Origin: Sandaracinaceae bacterium
Lineage (GTDB): Bacteria > Myxococcota_A > Polyangia > Polyangiales > Houyiibacteriaceae
Direction: 5' to 3'
DNA length: 64,000 nucleotides
Assembly (NCBI GenBank): GCA_020633055.1
Contig: JACKEJ010000009.1
Span: forward strand, 541,893 to 605,892
In this document: piece after piece, positions 1-8,483 of the stretch
How positions within the stretch are numbered: the stretch's first letter is position 1
Layout of the letters: every line of letters starts with the position of its first letter
The notes under the pieces: model-generated
The model's database searches: none
The model's input: only the letters and a program-made list of their open reading frames with translations
Told to the model about the DNA's origin: nothing
Made by a program: the position numbers and the translations under genes

Positions 1-1
1 G

Positions 2-889
2 GGCGACCTCAATCAGGACGGCGCGACCGACCTGGTGGTGTCCGACGACGGCGGGGTGCGCGTGTTCATTCGACGCTCGGACGGGTCCGGTTTCAACGAG
101 CTCGGCACCGCCAACGGGCTCGGGACCTCGGGCCTGGGGGTGGTCTACTTGGCGTTAGGCGACGTCAGCGGTGACGGCGTGCCCGACATCGTCGGCGTGA
201 CCACGACGAGCGTGTTCTTGTGGACCAACCCAGGCAATGGAGGGTCCATGTTCACGCGAGCCACGGTGGGCACCGTCGCGGTCGCGAACGCCGTCGCCGT
301 GGGTGACACCGACGGGGACGGCCTGCTCGACATCGTCGTGTCCACCACTTCCCCAGACATGATGCCAGTACCGGGCGTCCACGTCTTCTCGCGCGCGTCC
401 GTGACTGAAGAGTTCACGACCACGACGCTCATGGACTCGTTCCCTGCGGAGCACGTTACCGTGGGCGACATCGACGGCGACGGTCGCGCCGAGATCTTCG
501 CGGGCGCGTCGCGCCTCAACGCGCTCGTGTCCTCGTGGGCCTGGGATGGCAGCGCCTACCGTCAGCACGTGCTCTCGACGGCCTTCGAGGCCACGTGGAC
601 GCACCGCATGCAGCTCACGGACGTGGACTCGGACGGCGACCTCGACGTGCTCGTGGCCTTCGCAGTAGACCCCATCAACAGCATCGGCTGGTTCGAGAAC
701 ATCAACGACAGCGACGCAGGTTGGGTGCTGCACGCGGTCACCAGCAGCAGCGCGGCGGGTGACTCCATGGCCACGGCCGACTTCGACGGTGACGGTGACC
801 TGGACATCGTCGTCGCGCATGGCCTCGACTCGGAGGTGGTCCTGTACAAGAACGATGGTGTTGCGTGGTGGCGTCCAGCGGGTAGATAG
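2..889 (+). CDS. FG-GAP/VCBS repeat protein, 5' end outside the window
   Basis: The reading frame is already open at the first bases of the window and ends at TAG, so only about 295 C-terminal residues are visible. They form at least six blade repeats, each with a calcium-loop core such as GDVSGDGVPDIVG, GDTDGDGLLDIVV, GDIDGDGRAEIFA and ADFDGDGDLDIVV. In known families such repeats build integrin-like beta-propellers of secreted or surface proteins, often binding calcium. The true start and any signal peptide lie outside the window, so the size and export route cannot be judged. The family call is solid; no ligand or partner can be named. Confidence 0.85.
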   Translation, partial: GDLNQDGATDLVVSDDGGVRVFIRRSDGSGFNELGTANGLGTSGLGVVYLALGDVSGDGVPDIVGVTTTSVFLWTNPGNGGSMFTRATVGTVAVANAVAVGDTDGDGLLDIVVSTTSPDMMPVPGVHVFSRASVTEEFTTTTLMDSFPAEHVTVGDIDGDGRAEIFAGASRLNALVSSWAWDGSAYRQHVLSTAFEATWTHRMQLTDVDSDGDLDVLVAFAVDPINSIGWFENINDSDAGWVLHAVTSSSAAGDSMATADFDGDGDLDIVVAHGLDSEVVLYKNDGVAWWRPAGR

Positions 890-930
890 GGGCTCGGCCG
901 GGTCCCACGCGGGGCCCGCGCGTTCGAGCC

Positions 931-2655
931 ATGCAGGATCCCGCTGACAAACCACCCGCTCCGTCGAGCGGTCCCCGCGCACCTGTGCCGGCCCACGGGC
1001 TCGGTACTGCGCCGGCCGAGGCTGCTGACGAGGGGCGGGTGCGCTCCGCGATCGAGCTGCTGGAGTGGTTGGATGAGGATCAGGCGCGTGTCATGGCCGT
1101 GGACGAGGAGCTGCGGAAGCGCCTGATGATCGTGGCCGGACGTCTCGTACGACCGAGCCGTGACGATCGTAAGCGCCGCGTGAAGGAAGAGCGACGGGCG
1201 CGCCGGCGGGACAAGCGCACGGCGGACGAGGCGCAGCTCAACGCGACGGGCATTCGTCGCAAGCGCGAGGAGCCGGTCTATGTGACCCCCCGTGCGCCGG
1301 CACTGCGCATGGGGTCCGCCGCGGGCCCCGTCGAGGAGCAGCTGCGCGACCTCGACGCCGTCGACGCGTTCGAGGCCGCGGGCGCACCGACATCCGACGA
1401 GGCCCGTGAGCGGGGGGGCGGTGCGCGGCGAGTGGAAGACGGGGTCGCGCCCGAGCCCGAAGGGCCGCGCGTGCAAGAGGCGCGCGTCTGCTACGTGTGC
1501 AAGACGTCGTACGAGACGCTGCACCACTTCTACGATCAGCTCTGCCCTGCGTGTGGCGACTTCGGGTTTGCCAAGCGTCAGCAGACGGCCGATCTGCGGG
1601 GCCGCGTCGTGCTCATCACGGGCGCGCGCGTCAAGATCGGCTACCAAGCGGCCATCATGCTCCTGCGCGCAGGAGCTCACGTGGTGGTCACCACCCGCTT
1701 CCCGCGTGACGCCGCGGCGCGCTACGCCCGTGAAGAAGACTTCGAAGACTTCCGCGACCGCCTCGAGGTGCATGGCCTGGACCTGCGCCACACGCCGAGC
1801 GTCGAGCTGTTCGCGCAGCACCTCACGGACACGCTCCCCACGCTGGACTTCATCGTCCACAACGCCTGCCAGACCGTGCGCCGCCCGCCGGGGTTCTACG
1901 GTCACCTCGTGGACGGCGAGCGCGAGTCTGCGCGCCTGTCGCCTGCGGCCGAGTCCCTCGTGGCCGCCCACGAAGCGTTCAAGCGCACCTCTTCGGCAGA
2001 CGCGCTCAGCACGCGCGGCGACGTGCCGCAGCTCTTGGACGCTGCGGGCATCCATCACGCCGCCACCCTCAGCCAGGTGCCGCTGGTGGCAGGTGACGAC
2101 GACCGCAGCGCGGCGTTGTTCCCACCCGACCAGCTCGACGCCGACCTGCAGCAGCGCGATCTGCGCGACCACAACAGCTGGCGGCTGACCCTGGCCGAGG
2201 TGCCTACGGTGGAGCTGCTCGAGGTCCAGCTCGTCAACGCCATCGCGCCCTTCGTGCTGAACGCACGGCTCAAGCCGCTCATGACGCGCATGCGCACGGG
2301 GGACAAACACATCGTCAATGTGTCGGCCATGGAGGGGCAGTTCTACCGTGCCTTCAAGACCGACAAGCACCCGCACACCAACATGGCCAAGGCCGCGCTG
2401 AACATGATGACGCGCACGTCCGCCATCGACTACGTGCGTGACGGCATCCACATGAACAGCGTGGACACGGGCTGGGTCAGCGACGAAGATCCAGTGGGCC
2501 TCGCCGCCTACAAGCAGGTGGTGCACCGCTTCCACCCACCACTCGACATCGTGGACGGCGCCGCGCGCATCGTGGACCCCATCCTGCACGGCGTGAACAC
2601 GGGCGAGCACGTGTGGGGCCAGTTCCTGAAGGACTACCGACCCGTCCCGTGGTGA
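931..2655 (+). CDS. Zinc-ribbon/SDR-fold oxidoreductase-like protein with long charged N terminus
   Basis: 574 residues, more than twice the usual SDR length. Residues 1-180 are charged and Arg/Glu-rich (for example KRRVKEERRARRRDK). A zinc-ribbon-like pair follows, CYVC at about 187-190 and CPAC at about 205-208. From about 225 to the end is a Rossmann SDR domain: VVLITGARVKIG (cofactor loop), HGLDLRH, FIVHNAC (NAG-like), VNVSAMEG (Ser position) and NMAKAALNMM. The catalytic YxxxK is unusual: aligned to the usual YSASKAAL, the Tyr position is Thr (TNMAK), although a YRAFK lies 11 residues earlier. Activity is therefore uncertain, and it may be a regulatory or divergent reductase. It stands alone between an FG-GAP gene and a YceI gene on the same strand. 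Confidence 0.8.
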   Translation: MQDPADKPPAPSSGPRAPVPAHGLGTAPAEAADEGRVRSAIELLEWLDEDQARVMAVDEELRKRLMIVAGRLVRPSRDDRKRRVKEERRARRRDKRTADEAQLNATGIRRKREEPVYVTPRAPALRMGSAAGPVEEQLRDLDAVDAFEAAGAPTSDEARERGGGARRVEDGVAPEPEGPRVQEARVCYVCKTSYETLHHFYDQLCPACGDFGFAKRQQTADLRGRVVLITGARVKIGYQAAIMLLRAGAHVVVTTRFPRDAAARYAREEDFEDFRDRLEVHGLDLRHTPSVELFAQHLTDTLPTLDFIVHNACQTVRRPPGFYGHLVDGERESARLSPAAESLVAAHEAFKRTSSADALSTRGDVPQLLDAAGIHHAATLSQVPLVAGDDDRSAALFPPDQLDADLQQRDLRDHNSWRLTLAEVPTVELLEVQLVNAIAPFVLNARLKPLMTRMRTGDKHIVNVSAMEGQFYRAFKTDKHPHTNMAKAALNMMTRTSAIDYVRDGIHMNSVDTGWVSDEDPVGLAAYKQVVHRFHPPLDIVDGAARIVDPILHGVNTGEHVWGQFLKDYRPVPW

Positions 2656-2812
2656 GGCTGTGCTCCGTGCGAGCGTAGAGGCTCCGTTCGTGCTCGTTCG
2701 ACCGCCTCGTCGATCCGGCCCGCGATTGAATGCAGCGCACCCCACATGCGTCTCGAAGCCATCCCATTTTCTGCCCAGACCAGGCACACTCCTCAGAGGA
2801 GAACCCCCAAGC

Positions 2813-3409
2813 ATGACCCGCGCCCGCGCCCTTCGAAGCCTCTTGGTCCTCAGCCTGCTCGCCATCCCCGTCGTGGCCTATGCCCAAGCCCGCACGTTCA
2901 CCGTCGGGAGCGGCAGCCGCATCGCGTTCACGTCGAACGCCCCCCTCGAGACCATCAACGGCTCCAGCTCGAGCGTGCGCGGCAGCGTCTCGGTCAACCC
3001 TGCCAACCTCGGCAGCGTCAGCGGTCGCATCGAGGTGCCGGTGCGCACGCTGCGCACCGGCCTCGACCTGCGTGATGAGCACCTCCACGGCGACGGCTGG
3101 CTCGACGCCGCCCGCTACCCCAACGCCGTGTTCGAGATCACGGGCGTCGAGGGCGCCTCGTCGCTCACGCCCAACCAGGAGGCCCGCGTCACGGTCGTCG
3201 GTCGCTTCACGTTGCACGGCCAGACGCACCCCGTGCGCGCCGAGACGCGCGTCAAGCTCGTGACGGGTGACGGCCCGGACCACCTGCGCGTGCGCAGCCG
3301 CTTCACGGTCAACCTGCCGCAGTACGGCGTGTCGGTCCCGGCGCTGGTGCGCGCCAAGGTCAGCGACAACATCAGCGTGAACATCACGCTGCGCGCCAAC
3401 GCCAGCTGA
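2813..3409 (+). CDS. YceI-family periplasmic protein
   Basis: 198 residues. The start at ATG 2813 is chosen because an AGAGGAGAA ribosome site lies about ten bases upstream and the protein then begins with a clean signal peptide (MTRARALRSLLVLSLLAIPV, cleavage after AYA). The frame is open further upstream, but that part is not signal-like. The mature part has the YceI beta-barrel pattern: FTVGSGSRIAFTS, VRTLRTGLDLRDEHLHG, YPNAVFEITGV, GRFTLHGQTHPV and VNLPQYGVSVP. YceI-family proteins are lipocalin-like, isoprenoid-binding periplasmic proteins induced by stress or high pH in some bacteria. The role here is not deducible from the neighbours. The gene converges with the methyltransferase gene downstream. 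Confidence 0.85.
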   Translation: MTRARALRSLLVLSLLAIPVVAYAQARTFTVGSGSRIAFTSNAPLETINGSSSSVRGSVSVNPANLGSVSGRIEVPVRTLRTGLDLRDEHLHGDGWLDAARYPNAVFEITGVEGASSLTPNQEARVTVVGRFTLHGQTHPVRAETRVKLVTGDGPDHLRVRSRFTVNLPQYGVSVPALVRAKVSDNISVNITLRANAS

Positions 3410-3439
3410 GCATCGCCGCGCTCCCGGCTCGCCGGCTGT

Positions 3440-3467
3440 AGCCCGCGCTCGGTTCCGTGCGCGGGCT
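3440..3467. terminator. GC-rich hairpin between convergent genes
   Basis: A perfect 9-bp stem (AGCCCGCGC paired with GCGCGGGCT) with a 10-base loop lies in the 93-bp gap between the ends of the YceI gene and the methyltransferase gene, which converge. There is no clear T-run on either side, so it may act as a bidirectional or Rho-assisted terminator. The call rests on position and pairing only. Confidence 0.4.
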
Positions 3468-3502
3468 GCCTGTTGCTGGCCGCGCGAGGTCGGCACTTCC
3501 CG

Positions 3503-4102
3503 TCAGAAGGCGCCGCGCTCTAGCTCGAACAGCACCACCCCCGCGTCGCGCGGCACGAACACGCCGCCGCCCACGCTGCGGAAGTGCTTGCTGAGCTGCT
3601 GCGTGTACCACTCGGGCGGGCGCAGGTGGACGTCGCCGTCCGTGACCTCCTGCGACACGTTCTGCTCCCAGTCGGTCGTGGTGAGCGCCTCCAGGTAGAG
3701 CGCCCCTTCCGTCACCCGCGCGAGCGTCTTGATGGCCTGACGGGCCTCGCGCGCCGGCAGGTACTGCAGCACGCCCTGGCAGATGACCAGGTCGGCGGGC
3801 TCGCCGTCGTACGCGGCGATCGAGCTGTGCACCCACTCGTACTCGCCACAGAGGTACTCGCTGACCTCCACGCCCGTGTAGTCGATGCTCGCGTCCACCT
3901 GCGCGAGCGCGTCGCGCCAGCGCCCCACGCCGCAGCCGAGATCGAGCGCCGTCTCCACCGCTACGCCGAGGTACTCGAGATAGGAGCACACGAAGCGCAC
4001 CAGCGTGAGCGTCTCTTCGGCCGAGCTCACCGCCGTCGCGGCGTCCTCGTAGTGCCGCTGGTAGTACGCCGCGTCGAAGCGGCGCGGGTCCGACGGGAGC
4101 AT
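3503..4102 (-). CDS. SAM-dependent class I methyltransferase
   Basis: 199 residues from the chosen start. The fold is shown by motif I VETALDLGCGVGRWRDAL, an acidic strand end (DYTGVEVSEYL), and post-motif strands (PADLVICQGVLQYLP, GALYLEALTTTDW). This is a Methyltransf_23/11-like arrangement; the substrate is unknown. Start choice: ATG at 4102 is preceded by an AGGGG ribosome site. A longer form beginning with GTG at 4186 would overlap the upstream kinase stop by one base (TAGTG) but would add 28 low-complexity Arg-rich residues. The kinase gene is immediately upstream on the same strand, so the two are probably cotranscribed. Confidence 0.75.
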   Translation of the reverse strand: MLPSDPRRFDAAYYQRHYEDAATAVSSAEETLTLVRFVCSYLEYLGVAVETALDLGCGVGRWRDALAQVDASIDYTGVEVSEYLCGEYEWVHSSIAAYDGEPADLVICQGVLQYLPAREARQAIKTLARVTEGALYLEALTTTDWEQNVSQEVTDGDVHLRPPEWYTQQLSKHFRSVGGGVFVPRDAGVVLFELERGAF

Positions 4103-4185
4103 GTTCCCCTGTCCCTTGGCAGGCTGTCTCGAGCGGCGCGCGCGCTCACGCGCGGCCCGCCCGCGACTGTCCCCAGAGCCCCCCA

Positions 4186-6180
4186 CTAGCGGACCTGCTG
4201 TACGCTCAGCGTGTACGAGCCTGTCTCCCCAGGGCGGAAGCTGGTGACCAGCACCTGCCAGGTGCCGGTCTGCGTCACGTCCAGGTCGTAGCCCGCGTCG
4301 GTACCGGCGGCCTGGTTGCGGTCGTCGTTGTCGATCTGGGCGCCAGTTGGAGGCTTGATGATGAGGTAGGTGTCGAACTGCCCCGAGCGCGCGTCGATGG
4401 CGTAGCGCTGCCCGGCAGTGAACTGGAAGTTGTGCCGGTCCACGAACTCGCCCGAGTTGAGCGTGGAGTCCCCCGCGGCGAGCGTCCCGCTGCGGACGTC
4501 AGCAGGCGTGGTGGGGGTGGTCGGCACCGTGGGCACCGCGGGGACCTGCGCCCCACCGACCAGCTGCACCTGCGTCGGGACGTTGGCGAGCACCGTGACG
4601 TTCTGCTGCGCGACGATGGTCCCTGCCTGGGATATGGCCACCTGGTGCGCCCCCGCGAGGACGGACACTTCGCGCCCGTGCTGCGCATCACCGAGAGGAG
4701 ATCCGTCCACGAGCAGCTGCCCACCCGTGATGTTGGTGATCACGATGATGCTACCCGTCGCACCAGCCACCGGAGGCGGATTCCCCAGCGTGGCGGGGTT
4801 CGCCGTGGTGGGGGGCGTCACAGGGTCGGTCGGTCCCGCCACCAGGGGCTCCGAGCCGCTATTTCCACGCCCGAGCAGGAACCACGCTCCGCCGCCCACC
4901 AGCGCCAGCAGCACCAGGCCGATACCTGCACCTCCAACGATCCAGGCCGCGTTGCTACCACCGCTGGGGCTGCTGGGCGCGCCGTACGTCACGGGGCTCG
5001 CCGGGGTGGTGTGCGTTCCACCGCTCGAGCCGAAGCCGCCCGACGGTCCGGGGGTCCCGAAGCCGCCGGGTGTGTTCCCGCCAGGTGCACCGAAACCGCC
5101 GGGTGTGTTCCCGCCAGGTGCACCGAAACCGCCAGGTGTGTTCCCGCCAGGTGCACCGAAACCGCCGGGTGTGTTCCCACCGGCCGCATACCCACCTCCC
5201 GCCGTCCCGAAGGGCGCGGGCGAGGGTGCGGTCTCGGGCCCCCCTTGCGCCGTGGCGCTCATTGGAGTGGGCATGGGTGTCCCCCAGGAGTTGGTCGGCG
5301 CGACGGGCGGGGAAACCGCAGTCGACGCCGCCGAACCCCGCACGCGCCGTAGCTCGTCCAGCAGGCTGCCGGCGTCCTGTGGGCGCTCGACCGCGTTCTT
5401 TGCGAGACAGCGGTCCACCAGCGCCGCCAGCGCGGGGGGCGTGCTCGGGGCCACCTCGGCCAGCGGCGGGTGCGGGGCCGTGCAGGCGTGCACCACGATG
5501 GCGCTGGCGGTCTCGCCGATGAACGGAGTGCGGCCGCTGAGCGCCTCGTACATCATCGCACCCATGGCCCACACGTCCGCTGCCGCCGTCACGCCTCGCG
5601 CACTCATGGCTTGCTCTGGCGCCATGTAGTGCGGCGTGCCCATCGCGATGCCCGTCTGCGTGACGTTCTCGCTGCTCTTGTCCAGGTCGCGTGCGATGCC
5701 GAAGTCCAGCAGCTTCACCTTCAGGCTGCCGTCGCGTTGCTGCGCGAGGATGACGTTCTCCGGCTTCAGGTCGCGGTGGACGATGCCGTTGCGGTGCGCC
5801 GCGGCCAGCGCCTCCAGCATCTCCTCGAAGATGTCCAGCACCGCCGCGCGCGTGTGGCCGCCACGGCCCAGCCAGTCGCGGAACGTGTCTCCGCTGAGCA
5901 TCTCCATCGCCACGAACAGGCTGCCGTCGCTGGCGTCGTAGTCGGCGTCGTACACCTCGACGATGCCGGGGTGTCCAATCTGCGCCGGCGCGCTCACCTC
6001 GCGGAGGAAGCGCTGACGGGCGCCCGTGTCCTTCCCGATGTGCGGGAAGAGCACCTTGAGCGCCACCTGCTTCTTGGTCATGCGGTGGCGGGCCTCGTAC
6101 ACGACGCCCATGCCGCCGCGCGCGATCTCACGAACCACCTCGTAGCGGCCCCCCACGACCTGATTGTTCGCTTCCGTCAC
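4186..6180 (-). CDS. Membrane-anchored Ser/Thr protein kinase with PEGA-like and PPC-like extracytoplasmic domains
   Basis: 664 residues, GTG start. The N-terminal Hanks kinase domain (about 12-280) has the Gly loop IARGGMGVVYEA, the Lys motif VALKVL, catalytic HRDLKPENV (Asp about 137), DFGIARD (Asp about 159) and GTPHYMAPEQ, so it should be active. A Pro/Gly linker follows with three 11-residue repeats NTPGGFGAPGG, then one membrane segment (about 409-436). The outside part has a PEGA-like stretch (GGQLLVDGSPLG) and a C-terminal PPC-like beta domain (HNFQFTAGQRYAIDA, QTGTWQVLVTSF). Kinases of this layout phosphorylate proteins in response to envelope signals. A TAGACT -10-like box and a GAGAGAG ribosome site precede the start. 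Confidence 0.92.
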   Translation of the reverse strand: MTEANNQVVGGRYEVVREIARGGMGVVYEARHRMTKKQVALKVLFPHIGKDTGARQRFLREVSAPAQIGHPGIVEVYDADYDASDGSLFVAMEMLSGDTFRDWLGRGGHTRAAVLDIFEEMLEALAAAHRNGIVHRDLKPENVILAQQRDGSLKVKLLDFGIARDLDKSSENVTQTGIAMGTPHYMAPEQAMSARGVTAAADVWAMGAMMYEALSGRTPFIGETASAIVVHACTAPHPPLAEVAPSTPPALAALVDRCLAKNAVERPQDAGSLLDELRRVRGSAASTAVSPPVAPTNSWGTPMPTPMSATAQGGPETAPSPAPFGTAGGGYAAGGNTPGGFGAPGGNTPGGFGAPGGNTPGGFGAPGGNTPGGFGTPGPSGGFGSSGGTHTTPASPVTYGAPSSPSGGSNAAWIVGGAGIGLVLLALVGGGAWFLLGRGNSGSEPLVAGPTDPVTPPTTANPATLGNPPPVAGATGSIIVITNITGGQLLVDGSPLGDAQHGREVSVLAGAHQVAISQAGTIVAQQNVTVLANVPTQVQLVGGAQVPAVPTVPTTPTTPADVRSGTLAAGDSTLNSGEFVDRHNFQFTAGQRYAIDARSGQFDTYLIIKPPTGAQIDNDDRNQAAGTDAGYDLDVTQTGTWQVLVTSFRPGETGSYTLSVQQVR
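5068..5180 (-). repeat. 33-bp tandem repeat inside the kinase linker
   Basis: Three complete 33-bp units (5068-5100, 5101-5133, 5134-5166, only one substitution among them) plus a partial fourth. Each encodes the 11-residue unit NTPGGFGAPGG of the kinase juxtamembrane linker. The near-identity at DNA level suggests recent slippage or expansion, and copy number may vary between strains. Confidence 0.9.
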
Positions 6181-6302
6181 GTTGGGCTCTCTCTGTTGTT
6201 CGTGTCCGACCCCAGTCTACGTCGGCGCCGCTCCCACCTGCCCCACCTGCCCCCATCCGGCTCGAGGACGGGCGATGGCCCACCAGCGGCGCGACGCTCG
6301 AC

Positions 6303-7568
6303 TCAGAGTTCGAAGTCGCCTTGTTCCAGGATCTCGGAGATACGGTACAGGAAACCGTTGGCGTGCACACCGTCCACGATGCGGTGGTCGTAGGTGAGCG
6401 CCATGTACATGACCGGGTGGATCGCCATCAGGTCCTGATCCTCGCGCTCCACGACTACCACGCGCTTCTTGATGGTGCCGAGGCGCAAGATGCCCACGTT
6501 CGGCTGCGAGATGATGGCGCCGCCCACCAGGTTGCCCTTGAGGCCCGGGTTGGTCACCGAGAAGGTCTTGCCGGCGAGGTCGTCCGGGGTGAGCTTCCCG
6601 TCGCGCGCGCGCAGCGCCACGTCCGTGACGGCGCGGGCCAGGCCGCGCACGGTCAGCTCGTCCGCGTTGCGGATGACCGGCACCACGAGGCCGTCCGGCG
6701 TGTCCACCGCGATGCCCAGGTTCACGTCACGCAGCTTCACGTACGCGTCGTCCAGAACGCGGGCGTTGAGCTCCGGGAACTCGCGCAGCGCGCGCGCAGT
6801 GGCGGCTAGCGTGAAGGCCAGGTACGTGAGGCTCACGCCTTCTTTCTTGTACTGGTTCTTGTAGCGCTCGCGCAGGCGCGCCGTCGCGTCCAGGTCGCAC
6901 TCGGCGAAGGTCACTACCTCGGGAGAGGTCTGCTTCGAGTACACCATGTGGTCCGCGATGATCCGGCGCCGACGGGTGAACGGCACCACCTCGTCGCCGG
7001 GCGAGGGCCGATACGGCGGCACCTTGAACGCGCTCGGGCGCGCGCCTACCAGGCTGGTGGCGGCAGCCAACGCGCCAGCGCCGCTCGGGGCGCTGGGAGC
7101 CGGTGGGGTCATCGCGGGTGCGGCCGGGGCGTTGGCTCGGCCGGCTTGGCTCTCCGCGCGCACGTCCTCGGCGGTGATGCGCCCCGAGGGGCCGGTGCCC
7201 GTCACGTTCACCAGGTCGACCCCGCTCTCCCGCGCGAGCTTGCGGACGGAGGGCGACGACGGCGCCGTCTTGTCGGAGGTGCCAGCAGCCTTCGAGGTCT
7301 CTGCGGCCTTCGGTGGCGCGGCGGCGGTGGCGCCCTCTTCGATCTCACACAGGACGGATCCGACGGCCAGGACGTCGTCGGCGGCCGCGAGGATCTTCAC
7401 GATCACTCCGTCGACGGGCGAGGGCACCTCGCTGTCGGCCTTGTCCGTGAGGATCTCTACGATGGGCTGGTCTTTCGCGACGGCGTCGCCTTCCGACACC
7501 AGCCACTTGCCAACGGTGCCCTCGACGACGCTCTCGCCGAGCTGCGGCATGCTCACCTTGGTGGTCAC
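6303..7568 (-). CDS. Dihydrolipoamide acyltransferase (E2) of a 2-oxoacid dehydrogenase complex
   Basis: 421 residues from GTG 7568. In order: a lipoyl domain (MPQLGESVVEGT; lipoylated Lys about 43 in LTDKADSEVP), a Pro/Ala linker, a peripheral subunit-binding domain (SPSVRKLARESGV ... GRITAEDV), a second Ala/Pro linker, and the acyltransferase core ending with catalytic DHRIVDG (His about 395). It transfers acyl groups from E1 to CoA in a pyruvate, branched-chain or 2-oxoglutarate dehydrogenase complex; the substrate type cannot be fixed from sequence alone. E1 and E3 genes are not adjacent, so the complex is encoded elsewhere. An in-frame GTG at 7631 would add 21 Arg/Pro-rich residues and is less likely. 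Confidence 0.92.
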   Translation of the reverse strand: MTTKVSMPQLGESVVEGTVGKWLVSEGDAVAKDQPIVEILTDKADSEVPSPVDGVIVKILAAADDVLAVGSVLCEIEEGATAAAPPKAAETSKAAGTSDKTAPSSPSVRKLARESGVDLVNVTGTGPSGRITAEDVRAESQAGRANAPAAPAMTPPAPSAPSGAGALAAATSLVGARPSAFKVPPYRPSPGDEVVPFTRRRRIIADHMVYSKQTSPEVVTFAECDLDATARLRERYKNQYKKEGVSLTYLAFTLAATARALREFPELNARVLDDAYVKLRDVNLGIAVDTPDGLVVPVIRNADELTVRGLARAVTDVALRARDGKLTPDDLAGKTFSVTNPGLKGNLVGGAIISQPNVGILRLGTIKKRVVVVEREDQDLMAIHPVMYMALTYDHRIVDGVHANGFLYRISEILEQGDFEL

Positions 7569-7747
7569 GTCTCGTCTCTCATTCCCAGGGGGTTGTCGTG
7601 GCGCGCGCGCCGCGCGCGCTTTGGGCGGCACGATAGTACAAAGAGGAGCGGCCGGTAAGGCAAAGTCTCCCTTTTGCGTGGGCGTCTCGCGTGCCGTGAA
7701 GCGCCCCGCGCGGAGGACGCCTGCTGGCGCGGGGGCCCTCCTTTCCG

Positions 7748-8011
7748 GTGAGATTCCGGCTGGCCGTGAGCGCGAGCCCAGGGCAGGCTCTCCCGGTGGA
7801 CGACGAACTCGAAGCGGGGCTCAAGCGGCGCGACGCGAGCTTCATCCTGCGGGTCGTGCTGCGCCTCGGCGTGCTGGCGCTGGTGGTCGTGTGGGGCGTG
7901 CACGCGCTCGGGGACCATCAGGTGGGCGGCTGTGTGGCGGACGGCTTCCGCGCCGTGACGGGCGAGCCCGCTCCCCCCACCGGCGGAGGGGCCGAGGCGG
8001 CCGCGCCATGA
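7748..8011 (+). CDS. Small hypothetical single-pass membrane protein
   Basis: 87 residues, GTG start with no clear ribosome site. A charged N-terminal part (VDDELEAGLKRRDA) is followed by one hydrophobic segment (ILRVVLRLGVLALVVVWGVH) and a short Pro/Ala/Gly tail. An internal GTG at about 7797 is an alternative start. It lies in a 495-bp stretch between the E2 gene and the TerB-like gene and is not recognised as a family. Coding is supported only by frame length, the membrane segment and its upstream position to a same-strand gene. Confidence 0.45.
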   Translation: MRFRLAVSASPGQALPVDDELEAGLKRRDASFILRVVLRLGVLALVVVWGVHALGDHQVGGCVADGFRAVTGEPAPPTGGGAEAAAP

Positions 8012-8063
8012 CGGGCACGAAAAAGAGCGCGACCCGAGCCGCGCCTGAGCTATCTTCGCGCCT

Positions 8064-8393
8064 ATGAGTCTCGCCGACCTCGACCGCGAAGAGCGCCTCC
8101 GCCTCATGAAGTTCGTCTGTTCGTTCGCCTGGGCGGACCTCGAAGTCCAAGACGAAGAGCGCGACTTCGTCCGGCGGCTGGTGAAGAAGCTCAAGCTCGA
8201 CGACACCGACCGCGGCATGGTCGAGGAGTGGCTCGAGGTTCCGCCGCGGGCCGAAGAGGTGGACCCGAGCGACATCCCCACCGAACACAGGCAGCTGTTC
8301 CTCGACGCCGTGCGCGCCATGATCGTGGCGGACGGCCGTGTGGACCAGGACGAGGCCGAGAACCTCGTCCTGCTCGAGGCGCTGCTCGGCTGA
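8064..8393 (+). CDS. TerB-like (tellurite-resistance family) protein
   Basis: 109 residues, all helical. The pattern MKFVCSFAWADLEVQDEERDFV ... VRAMIVADGRVDQDEAENLVL shows the two acidic, pseudo-repeated helix pairs of the TerB/DjlA-like fold, in which Asp and Glu residues can bind metal. TerB-like domains occur in membrane-stress and tellurite-response systems, but here no other ter gene is near, so a specific role cannot be assigned. The start is set by ATG 8064. A TATCTT box lies seven bases before it with no ribosome site, which fits the leaderless pattern seen elsewhere in this window. Confidence 0.75.
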   Translation: MSLADLDREERLRLMKFVCSFAWADLEVQDEERDFVRRLVKKLKLDDTDRGMVEEWLEVPPRAEEVDPSDIPTEHRQLFLDAVRAMIVADGRVDQDEAENLVLLEALLG

Positions 8394-8483
8394 GACGCCA
8401 TCGGCGCTGGCGAGCGCCTGCTGGCAAGCTCCCCCCATGACGACCGTCGCCTCGGCGCGCATTTCCCTGGCGACGACGCGCCG

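Noticed and set aside
562..2865. A 767-residue open frame on the minus strand opposite the SDR-like gene
   Set aside because: The plus-strand product has recognisable SDR motifs; the minus frame is Arg/His/Ala-rich and is a GC-bias shadow.
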